This document shows, one piece after another, positions 1-6,219 of a DNA stretch of 9,604 bases. The DNA is taken from NCBI GenBank assembly GCA_964397525.1, contig CAYNIY010000055.1:1-9604 (forward strand), in the 5' to 3' direction. A program made the translations under genes and the position numbers. The DNA comes from Syntrophopropionicum sp964397525. GTDB taxonomy: Bacteria > Bacillota > Desulfotomaculia > Desulfotomaculales > Pelotomaculaceae. Within the stretch, counting starts at the first letter, position 1. Each line of letters begins with the position of its first letter. The notes under the pieces are model-generated. The model did no database searches. It had not been told where the DNA came from and worked only from the letters and a program-made list of their open reading frames with translations.

Positions 1-315
1 GTGGGAAACGCACCGCAGGAAGCTGATACACAGGTGGTTAACCTTACTGCCGGCGGAGATATTGTTGTAACGCAGGACTGGGGTCTGGCAGCGATGGCGT
101 TGGGCAAAGGCGCCAGGGCATTATCCCCGGTTGGCAGAGTTTTTCGTGAAGAAACAATTGACTTCCTTCTGGAAGAGAGAGAAATAAAAGCCAGGTTCCG
201 CAGGAGCGGCGGCAGGACCAGGGGCCCTAAAAAAAGAACAGCACTGGACGATATAAACTTCAAAAAAAGCCTGTATAATCTTCTCACAACAGCCGCTCAG
301 GATGACGCTACTTGA
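1..315 (+). CDS. YaiI/YqxD family (DUF188, UPF0178) protein, 5'-truncated by window edge
   Basis: This is the C-terminal 104 residues of a small PIN-like-fold protein of the YaiI/YqxD (DUF188/UPF0178) family, recognised from family memory. The GDIVVTQDWGLAAMALGKGA stretch near residues 19-38 matches the family's 'GDiVvTQDyGLAslaL' core. The tail carries the conserved 'RksGkRTkGPk' signature (here RRSGGRTRGPKKRT, about residues 67-80). Family members are about 150 residues long, so roughly 45 N-terminal residues with the first conserved aspartates lie outside the window. The GTG at position 1 is almost certainly an internal valine codon and not a start. The TGA stop is at 313-315. The family resembles nuclease-fold proteins, but its biochemical role is not established. 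Family assignment is confident; function is not. Confidence 0.85.
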   Translation: MGNAPQEADTQVVNLTAGGDIVVTQDWGLAAMALGKGARALSPVGRVFREETIDFLLEEREIKARFRRSGGRTRGPKKRTALDDINFKKSLYNLLTTAAQDDAT

Positions 316-327
316 AGCCTGTTTAAA

Positions 328-356
328 TAATCGGATAGGAGGCTGCTCATTAGTTG
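328..356 (-). repeat. 29-bp repeat matching the 3' arm of the intron relic at 1036-1064
   Basis: These 29 bases match positions 1036-1064 at 25 of 29 positions in the same orientation. On the minus strand the shared piece ends CCTCCTATCCGAT, close to the D6 3' arm of class IIC introns (CCTCCTACTCGAT from memory). The conserved domain 5 is not found next to it, so this is at most a heavily decayed intron end. The copy starts 12 bases after the DUF188 stop, while the other copy starts at the stop of the membrane protein gene. Confidence 0.45.
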
Positions 357-533
357 CTGTTATTCCTTGATTACTGATCGTTTGAGGTACTCGAATCGTG
401 TGCAGACTTTCTGCCAAAGTTTCCATGGGGGGCGTCCGGCTGATCAGGGCGGCTGCCCACTTTTGCTTTGCGCTCTCGTTTCATAATATTTATTTATGAC
501 AATCGGAAACAAATAAAAAGAATAGATTGGATT

Positions 534-562
534 TTAGCAATAGAATTAAATAGAATTAGCAA
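534..562. repeat. Short direct repeats upstream of the membrane protein gene
   Basis: TTAGCAA occurs at 534-540 and again at 556-562 (22-base period). TAGAATTA occurs at 541-548 and 551-558 (10-base period, about one helical turn). The spacing could suit a regulator binding the same DNA face upstream of the gene at 634, but AT-rich DNA produces such repeats by chance. The role is unproven. Confidence 0.25.
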
Positions 563-633
563 GTAGGCTGTGAAATTTATGTAATAAAATAAAGCTGCAA
601 AACTGTTGTTTTCATGCTGGCGGGGGAAAACCA

Positions 634-1038
634 ATGTGGAAAAATGAAACATCCCTTAAAATTAAGCAATCATTGGTGCTTGCGGCACTGGTCGGGGCAA
701 GCATAGCAGCATATGGCAAAGGTAACGCCTTAGCTTACACCGGTATCGCTTATTACACTATGTGCGCTGTCGCTGTTTTAATTAATCACCGCAGGACATC
801 ACTTTTGCTGTGGTTTGCTGTATTAGCGCATGCTGTTTTAGCTGGTTATCTGGTTTGGGATTGGCAAATTAATGGGCTCATCCCCTGTAGTCATTGTACC
901 GCAGCGGCAGGTTTTGCCTTGTTGGCTGCCGTAGCCTGGTGGAAAATAGCTGCGGCAATTTTACCGGCGCTTTTAATGCTTGTTGTTTGGTACGAATGGT
1001 CGATAGTTTTTCCGCCACTAGGCGGCTGTGGTTGTTAA
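634..1038 (+). CDS. Small polytopic membrane protein with a CxxC pair, function unknown
   Basis: This 134-residue hydrophobic protein is not one I recognise. About five membrane segments are visible, near residues 13-29, 33-50, 57-75, 86-102 and 105-125. A CSHC motif (Cys85, Cys88) sits at the start of the fourth segment after 'NGLIP', and the protein ends GGCGC (Cys132, Cys134). A CxxC at the mouth of a helix is how DsbB/VKOR-type thiol oxidoreductases are built, but the overall sequence does not let me assign it to that family; metal binding or disulfide formation are both open. The ATG at 634 is preceded by a purine-rich GCGGGGGAAAA tract at 620-630. The gene stands alone. Its TAA stop (1036-1038) overlaps the 3' edge of the intron relic on the other strand. 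A GGGCAG-CAGG-CTGCCC hairpin (1041-1056) follows the stop but lacks a U-run. Confidence 0.7.
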   Translation: MWKNETSLKIKQSLVLAALVGASIAAYGKGNALAYTGIAYYTMCAVAVLINHRRTSLLLWFAVLAHAVLAGYLVWDWQINGLIPCSHCTAAAGFALLAAVAWWKIAAAILPALLMLVVWYEWSIVFPPLGGCGC

Positions 1039-1218
1039 TCGGGCAGCAGGCTGCCCATTAGTTGAGTAGCCGACCTCCCACATCACCGTATGTACCGTTC
1101 GGTATACGGCGCTTCCAAAGTTTACACATTACTTCGCAGAGTAACATTCCGTCAAGCTGAGGTACCCGGCAAGTTTGAACCTCTTGTTGGATAAGGCTGT
1201 TAGCAAGATTGGGCGCAC
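1038..1218 (-). mobile_element. Internally deleted class IIC group II intron (relic)
   Basis: Read on the minus strand, the element starts GTGCGCCC (1218-1211), the bacterial group II intron 5' consensus type. It contains a domain 5-like hairpin at about 1079-1114: CGCCGTA pairs with TACGGTG, and the inner CCG-AA-CGG tip is as in class IIC introns such as that of Oceanobacillus iheyensis (from memory). A D6-like stem follows (GGG...CCC outer, GGCT...AGCC inner, about 1041-1078), and it ends in GAT near 1038. Only about 100 bases separate the 5' end from D5, so most of domain 1, domains 2-3 and the reverse transcriptase gene are missing. The insertion point, directly behind the T-run of a terminator hairpin, is the hallmark target of class IIC introns. 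It should be incapable of mobility and probably of splicing. D5 identity is strong; the exact ends are less sure. Confidence 0.75.
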
Positions 1219-1224
1219 TATAAA

Positions 1225-1260
1225 AAAGTACTGCAGGAGCACCATCTCTTGCAGTACTTT
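1225..1260 (-). terminator. Bidirectional Rho-independent terminator (phosphorylase gene; intron target)
   Basis: A perfect 11-base inverted repeat, AAAGTACTGCA (1225-1235) and TGCAGTACTTT (1250-1260), extends by four more pairs including one GU, leaving a six-base CACCAT loop. On the minus strand the stem is followed by TTTTTTATA before the intron relic begins at 1218; this serves the phosphorylase gene, whose stop is about 70 bases upstream. On the plus strand it is followed by GTTTTT, so it can also stop transcription coming from the membrane protein gene. Confidence 0.85.
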
Positions 1261-1299
1261 GTTTTTCAACCACCCACCCGGGTGCTGTCACTTCGAAAT

Positions 1300-1328
1300 G
1301 GAAGCAGGAGAACCGTCCCCTTGCTCCC
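1300..1328. repeat. Imperfect palindrome, REP-like
   Basis: GGAAGCAGGAGA at 1300-1311 can fold back on TCCCCTTGCTCC (1316-1327) with three A-C mismatches, which look like decayed G-C pairs. The core AGAACCGTCCCC resembles a dispersed motif I remember from Firmicute genomes, where it is often linked to IS200-like REP transposases. It lies just downstream of the phosphorylase stop codon. A separate 10-base palindrome CACCCGGGTG is at 1275-1284. The family link is a memory-based suggestion only. Confidence 0.35.
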
Positions 1329-1329
1329 C

Positions 1330-3870
1330 CTAGAAGACGGGGGCCCAGGTAACCAGCGGCAGTTCAGTGTAAGGGAAATCCCTGCTGTCCGGTCTAATCC
1401 GCACTGTATACCCATAAGAGCCCTGCGGCAGAGCAAGGCTGCCTGTGTAGCGATAGATATTATCGGCAATTTCCCCCTCCAGGGTCATCGGCTCAATTTT
1501 AATGTTCCTCAGCGATCCTTCCTCGGACTGACCATATACGATCTCCATTATGATACTCCTGGTGTAAATCAATCCCAGGTTGATAACTGCAGAAATCTTT
1601 ATTTCCTCACCCGAAAGCATTTTAGCCTCGCCGCTTGATTCTACTGAAACAAAAGAAACCTGGTCCCAGTAATCATAAATTAGCTTTTTGAAGTTACTGG
1701 CATGGTTGGCGAGGTAATTATCATTAGCACTGTAAGTTTTACCCCTATTGATTGCAGGGATGTAAAAGCGATCTGTGTATTCCGACACCATCCGGCTTGT
1801 ATTAAAGACCGGGGCGATCGTTTTTATTGTTTCCTTCATCATGCTCACCCACTCGGGTGAATACCCTTCTTCTCTGCGGTAATACATCGGTATGACCTTC
1901 TCTTCCAGTATACTGTAGAGAGAAAAACAGTCGTCCTGATCCTGGATCTCTTCGCTCAGATAAGCTGTATCGGAACCAACAACAAAACCGTTTTTCCCAT
2001 TATATGCTTCGGGCCACCAGCCATCCAGGGTGCTGATATTGATTAATCCATTCAGTGATGCTTTCAGACCGCTGGTTCCACTGGCCTCCATCGGGCGGCG
2101 CGGCGTATTGAGCCATACATCCGCTCCGTGGATCAGGTGGCGGGCTAAGTGGATATCATAATTTTCCAGCAATAATATCCTGCCCCTGAAACCAGGCTGA
2201 AGCGAAAAGTCATAAATTTTTTTAATTAGTTCCTGCCCCAGTGTATCCGCCGGGTGCGCTTTCCCGGCAAAAATAAATCTCACCGGGCGCTCTTTATTAT
2301 TCAGCAGTCGCTCCAGCCTTTCCGGTGTGCGGAAAAGCAGGTTTGCCCTCTTGTAGGTTGCAAAACGCCGGGCAAAACCAATGGTCAGGATATCCGGTTC
2401 AAGGTATTCCTCTATTTCAATGATGTTCTGCAGCGGCTCACGGTTGCGCCGGCGCTGTTGTTTCAAATTGGTCCGTGCAAAGATTATCATCTTTTCCTTC
2501 AACAACCGGTGCACCCGCCACAGCTCCTGATCCGGGATCTGGTCCACGTTCTCCCACATTTCGCGATCAGTAAGCTGCTCAAACCATTTTTTACCCAGGT
2601 AACGGGCATACAGCTCTTTAAGTTCAGCGGCCAGCCACGTTTCCACATGAACACCGTTGGTAACGGAAGTGATCGGTATCTCTTCAGGATGAAGACCGCT
2701 GTATTGTGATTGGAACATTTCCCGGGAAACTTTTCCGTGCAGCCGGCTGACACCATTGACAAAGAAAGCGTGACGCAGGGCCAGCAGGGACATGTTGAAA
2801 CTGTTGCGCTCTTCATCCCAGGCCAGGTTTTTCAGTGTTTTGATATTGACACCCATCTCATTGATCATCGGGTCGAAATAATTTGTGATTAAATCTTCGG
2901 TAAAAAGGTCATGTCCCGCCGGCACAGGAGTATGGGTGGTAAAAATGGTCGAAGCACGGACAACCTCCCTGGCAGTATCGAAGGAGACCATGTAATGCAT
3001 CAGTTCTCTGATCCGCTCTATGATTAAAAAAGCGGCATGCCCTTCGTTGATGTGCCAGGCGCTTGGATTTATTTTCATCGCCCTTAAAGCTCTTACTCCC
3101 CCGATACCAAGGACAATCTCCTGGGAAAGGCGGTACTGCCTGTCGCCACCGTATAGCTGTCCGGTCAGATTGCGGTCCTGGGGCGCGTTCTTGGAAGTAT
3201 CCGTATCAAGCAGGTAGACAACTATTCGCCCTACTTTTACTTTCCAGATCTGGACAAATACTGTCCTCCCAGATATATTTACTGTTACATCCATCTGGCT
3301 GCCGTCGGGATTGTTAACAGGTGTTATCGGTAACTCGTAAAAATTTAAATGTGGGTACTCGGCCTCCTGCTTGCCTACGCTGTTTATTCTCTGGTGAAAA
3401 TAGCCTTGTTTATAAAGCAGCCCGACCCCGATGAAAGGAATGCCCAGGTCGCTGGCTGATTTGCAGTGATCACCCGCCAGCAGACCTAAACCACCGGAAT
3501 AAATGGGGTGGGATTCATGCAAGCCGAATTCGGCGGAAAAGTAGGCGACTAGATCTTCTTTATATTCAGGATATTTTTTGGCAAACCAAGTTTCTTCATT
3601 TAAATAACGTTCGTATAGATCAATAACCCGCTTGTATAGAGCCAGGTATTCTTCGTCCTGAGATGCCCGGTCCAGATCTTCCTTACTGACACGCATAAGA
3701 AACTTGACCGGATTGTGGTCAGATTCCCGCCAGAGGTCAGGATTTATAGACCTGAAGAAATCGATACCAACCGGATTCCAGCTGAACCAGAAATCATAAG
3801 CCAGTTCTCTCAACCGGTTGATATTTTGCGGCATTTCAGGTGTTACCGATACTATGCGATAGGGGAACAT
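1330..3870 (-). CDS. glgP: Alpha-glucan (glycogen/maltodextrin) phosphorylase
   Basis: An 846-residue GT35 phosphorylase that cleaves alpha-1,4-glucan with phosphate to give glucose-1-phosphate in the cytoplasm, using pyridoxal phosphate. The N-terminal DUF3417-type segment (NINRLRELAYDFWFSWNP, residues 16-33) marks the bacterial/archaeal short-type branch (TIGR02094-like), distinct from E. coli MalP. Seen motifs: SGGLGLLAGDH (125-135), HINEGHAAF (273-281), TSVTNGVHVETW (401-412), GFARRFATYKR (498-508) and the PLP site EASGTSGLKASLNG (595-608), with Lys603 as the expected Schiff-base lysine. A C-terminal beta-rich extension (about 745-846) is normal for this branch. I chose the ATG at 3870 because GGAGG (3881-3877) sits six bases upstream and the first 16 codons of the longer frame from 3918 would overlap the -35 box. 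Gene symbol glgP is used by family; malP is equally possible. No complete glycogen operon is visible nearby. Confidence 0.95.
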   Translation of the reverse strand: MFPYRIVSVTPEMPQNINRLRELAYDFWFSWNPVGIDFFRSINPDLWRESDHNPVKFLMRVSKEDLDRASQDEEYLALYKRVIDLYERYLNEETWFAKKYPEYKEDLVAYFSAEFGLHESHPIYSGGLGLLAGDHCKSASDLGIPFIGVGLLYKQGYFHQRINSVGKQEAEYPHLNFYELPITPVNNPDGSQMDVTVNISGRTVFVQIWKVKVGRIVVYLLDTDTSKNAPQDRNLTGQLYGGDRQYRLSQEIVLGIGGVRALRAMKINPSAWHINEGHAAFLIIERIRELMHYMVSFDTAREVVRASTIFTTHTPVPAGHDLFTEDLITNYFDPMINEMGVNIKTLKNLAWDEERNSFNMSLLALRHAFFVNGVSRLHGKVSREMFQSQYSGLHPEEIPITSVTNGVHVETWLAAELKELYARYLGKKWFEQLTDREMWENVDQIPDQELWRVHRLLKEKMIIFARTNLKQQRRRNREPLQNIIEIEEYLEPDILTIGFARRFATYKRANLLFRTPERLERLLNNKERPVRFIFAGKAHPADTLGQELIKKIYDFSLQPGFRGRILLLENYDIHLARHLIHGADVWLNTPRRPMEASGTSGLKASLNGLINISTLDGWWPEAYNGKNGFVVGSDTAYLSEEIQDQDDCFSLYSILEEKVIPMYYRREEGYSPEWVSMMKETIKTIAPVFNTSRMVSEYTDRFYIPAINRGKTYSANDNYLANHASNFKKLIYDYWDQVSFVSVESSGEAKMLSGEEIKISAVINLGLIYTRSIIMEIVYGQSEEGSLRNIKIEPMTLEGEIADNIYRYTGSLALPQGSYGYTVRIRPDSRDFPYTELPLVTWAPVF

Positions 3871-3889
3871 AAAACGCCTCCAGGAGCTT

Positions 3890-3918
3890 TTTGTAAAATT
3901 TCTACCCGTTTCCGTCAA
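3890..3918 (-). promoter_or_regulatory. Sigma-A-type promoter of the phosphorylase gene
   Basis: On the minus strand TTGACG (3918-3913), a 17-base spacer and TACAAA (3895-3890) match a housekeeping promoter at 5 of 6 and 4 of 6 positions. Transcription would start roughly at 3880-3884, right at the Shine-Dalgarno, giving a very short leader before the ATG at 3870. This supports that start over the upstream ATG at 3918. Confidence 0.6.
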
Positions 3919-4001
3919 ATCCCTTTATAATTATAGATAATAAATGATGTATTCTTCTGAAAATTTTATATATAATCAGCGTAAGACTACTTAAAAAATA
4001 A

Positions 4002-4030
4002 TTAAAGCTGCCTTCGAGAAGGACTATAAT
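4002..4030 (+). promoter_or_regulatory. Probable promoter of the acyl-CoA synthetase operon
   Basis: A perfect TATAAT (4025-4030) lies 17 bases after TTAAAG (4002-4007), a poor -35. The leader to the start at 4108 would be about 70 bases with no riboswitch or hairpin that I can recognise. A second TATAAT at 3971-3976 has no usable -35. The poor -35 could mean activator dependence; that is inference. Confidence 0.45.
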
Positions 4031-4107
4031 AATATATCGTGCCGCAGAAATTTTACTTTATATCCGAAGCAATCAATCATCTAAGGAATTAGCAGAGGTG
4101 AAACTTT

Positions 4108-6210
4108 TTGAGCACAGCAAGCAGTTTTACTAATCCAAAATCTCTGGCTGTCATCGGCGCCTCCAATACACCGGGGAAAATTGGCAATGCGCTGTTAAGC
4201 AACTTACTTGGGAGCGGTTATAAGGGTAATATCTATCCCATCAACCCCAAGGAAAAGGAAATTTTGGGGCTCCCTTGTTTTGCCTCCCTGGCTGAGGTGC
4301 CGGGTGACATTGATATGGCTATTTTCTGTATCCCCGCCCGATTGGCCTTGGAAACTGCCGAGGAATGCGGTAAAAAGGGGATCAAGAATCTTGTTGTCAT
4401 TACAGCGGGTTTTAAGGAAATTGGCCGCTCAGGCGCTGAACTGGAAAAAGAATTCATGTCAGTCTGTGAACGTTACGATATGCGCGTGTTGGGCCCGAAT
4501 GTTGTCGGTTTTATTGACACCCATACCCCCATCAATGCCACTTTTCTGAAAGGATACCCGCCCAAAGGTGAAATTGCTTTCATCTCACAAAGCGGCGCGA
4601 TCCTTGCCTCCATCCTGGACTGGAGTATATCGGCAGGCATCGGCTACAGCAAGATATACAGCCTTGGCAACAAGGCAGACCTGAGCGAGGTGGACTTCAT
4701 TGCCGAAGCCGTTGACGACCCCAACACCAAGGTAATTCTCTGCTACATCGAAGATGTGACACATGGTTCCGAGTTCTTAAAGGTAGTTGCCGAAGCAACC
4801 CGCAAAAAACCGGTCGTTATCCTTAAATCCGGCACCAGCCAGTCTGGAGCCCTGGCGGCCTCGTCTCATACCGGCGCGCTGGCCGGCAGTGATCTCGCTT
4901 ATAACACCGCTTTTAAAAGATGCGGCGTCCTGCGGGTGACCAACATGTCCGATCTTTTTGACCTGGCCATTTCTTTTGTTAACCAACCCCTGCCCAAAGG
5001 CGACAGGGTGGCCATTGTGACCAACTCCGGCGGTCCCGGCATTATCGCGACTGACAGAATTGAAGCACACGGCCTGCAGATGGCGCGTTTTGCCAAGGAA
5101 ACGATTGAAGAACTGCGCTCTTACATGCCCGCTGAGGCCGGCATTTACAACCCGGTGGATGTCCTGGGCGACGCTAAAACGGATCGTTTTAGTTTCGCGT
5201 TCGAGAAAGTTTTTAAGGATGAAAATGTAGACAGCATTGTGATGATGATGTGCCCCGTGGCGGTAACCGAGCCGGTTGACACGGCACGATCTTTAATCGA
5301 ATTCAGCCGGCGTTACCCGGAAAAAACAGTAATTACAGCCATGATGGGCGGCAAATCACTGGCTGAAGGAGCAGCGCTGCTTTCCAGCAGCGGCATCCCC
5401 TGTTTTTCCATGCCGGAGCCCGCTATCGCAGCCATAGCAGGCATGTCTGCTTATAAAAAACTAAAAGAACGCCCAGCTGCAGAAGAAAGAACAACTGATT
5501 TCAGGCCGGATTTAAAAACCGTCAAAGCAATATTCTATGATGTTAAAAGGGATGGCCGCCTGGCGCTCCTCGGCAGCGAGGCCGCAGAAGTTGTATCCGC
5601 TTATGGGATAACAGCGGCCCCGACAATTATATCTCAAAGCCCTGATGAGGCGGCGGCAATAGCGGATCAACTGGGCTACCCCGTTATCCTGAAAATTGCT
5701 TCTCCGAAGATTATGCACAAAACCGATGTCGGCGGTGTGATCAGAGACCTTCAAACCGCAGAGGAAGTTAAGCACGCTTATGTGAACATAATTGAAAACG
5801 TGCATCGCTATTTACCCAAGGTTGTACCATACGGCATAGAAATTCAGAAAATGATGCCCAAGGGGATTGAGCTGATTGTAGGCATGACCCGGGATGTCCA
5901 GTTCGGGCCCCTGATCGGTTTTGGCCTGGGAGGGATCTTTGTCAACCTGATCAAAGATGTTTCCTTCAGGCTGGCCCAGGGACTGACCAGCGTGGAGGTT
6001 TCTGATATGATTGCAGAAACAAAGGCTTACTCTCTGATGAAAGGATACCGCGGCGAGAAACCGGTCGATATTCTGGCCGTCAGTGAAGTGATCAGGCACC
6101 TGGCGGTGCTGGCGACAGACTTCCCGGAAATAACCGAGGTTGACATCAACCCGGTGTTTGCATATGAAGAAGGAACAGCTGCCCTTGATGTAAAAATAAC
6201 CCTGTCATGA
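4108..6210 (+). CDS. ADP-forming acetyl/acyl-CoA synthetase, fused alpha-beta
   Basis: A 700-residue NDP-forming acyl-CoA synthetase that converts acyl-CoA, ADP and phosphate to free acid, CoA and ATP, the last ATP-yielding step of some fermentations; it can also run toward acid activation. Seen in order: CoA-binding Rossmann domain (VIGASNTPGKIGNAL, 15-29), succinyl-CoA-synthetase-like domains with SQSGAILASILDW (160-172), and the phosphohistidine loop SSHTGALAG with His254. A linker near 455-485 leads to an ATP-grasp domain (about 485-700) with KIASPKIMHKTDVGGV (529-544, His537 a likely second phospho-relay histidine) and EVDINPVFAYEEG (677-689). Length and order match fused archaeal and bacterial enzymes; no GNAT domain is present, so it is not a Pat-type acetyltransferase. 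The start is TTG, with GAGGTG seven bases upstream. It is followed after nine bases by the DRTGG gene. Acetyl-, propionyl- or branched-/aryl-acyl-CoA preference cannot be read. Confidence 0.93.
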   Translation: MSTASSFTNPKSLAVIGASNTPGKIGNALLSNLLGSGYKGNIYPINPKEKEILGLPCFASLAEVPGDIDMAIFCIPARLALETAEECGKKGIKNLVVITAGFKEIGRSGAELEKEFMSVCERYDMRVLGPNVVGFIDTHTPINATFLKGYPPKGEIAFISQSGAILASILDWSISAGIGYSKIYSLGNKADLSEVDFIAEAVDDPNTKVILCYIEDVTHGSEFLKVVAEATRKKPVVILKSGTSQSGALAASSHTGALAGSDLAYNTAFKRCGVLRVTNMSDLFDLAISFVNQPLPKGDRVAIVTNSGGPGIIATDRIEAHGLQMARFAKETIEELRSYMPAEAGIYNPVDVLGDAKTDRFSFAFEKVFKDENVDSIVMMMCPVAVTEPVDTARSLIEFSRRYPEKTVITAMMGGKSLAEGAALLSSSGIPCFSMPEPAIAAIAGMSAYKKLKERPAAEERTTDFRPDLKTVKAIFYDVKRDGRLALLGSEAAEVVSAYGITAAPTIISQSPDEAAAIADQLGYPVILKIASPKIMHKTDVGGVIRDLQTAEEVKHAYVNIIENVHRYLPKVVPYGIEIQKMMPKGIELIVGMTRDVQFGPLIGFGLGGIFVNLIKDVSFRLAQGLTSVEVSDMIAETKAYSLMKGYRGEKPVDILAVSEVIRHLAVLATDFPEITEVDINPVFAYEEGTAALDVKITLS

Positions 6211-6219
6211 GGTGAAAAG

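Larger units (their letters stand above)
316..633. other. Non-coding spacer, AT-rich in its second half
   Basis: No convincing gene is seen in these 318 bases. The left part (316-470) holds a 29-base repeat shared with 1036-1064 and a short inverted repeat GGGC-ggct-GCCC near 445-457. From about 480 the sequence becomes very AT-rich and presumably carries the promoter of the membrane protein gene at 634. A TAAAAT at 585-590 could be a -10 box, but no good -35 lies at the right distance, so no promoter is called. A minus-strand open frame across 121-426 overlaps the DUF188 gene antisense and has no ribosome binding site or recognisable product. Confidence 0.6.

Noticed and set aside
1041..1056. 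GGGCAG-CAGG-CTGCCC hairpin as terminator of the membrane protein gene
   Set aside because: No U-run follows, and the same bases are explained as part of the D6-like arm of the intron relic.
1249..1638. 129-residue plus-strand open frame across the terminator and phosphorylase 3' end
   Set aside because: It starts inside the terminator stem, crosses the REP-like palindrome and continues antisense to the phosphorylase; no plausible start signal.
2254..2709. 151-residue plus-strand open frame inside the phosphorylase gene
   Set aside because: Antisense shadow of conserved phosphorylase coding sequence, with low-complexity unconvincing protein.
3871..3918. Longer phosphorylase start at the upstream ATG (3918), adding 16 residues
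   Set aside because: The extension would overlap the -35 and -10 boxes, has no Shine-Dalgarno, and the ATG at 3870 has GGAGG six bases away and begins with the family-like MFPYRIVSVTPEMP.
4098..4133. GTG-started 11-codon ORF overlapping the synthetase start
   Set aside because: The GTG is part of the AGAGGTG Shine-Dalgarno itself and would have no ribosome binding site of its own.
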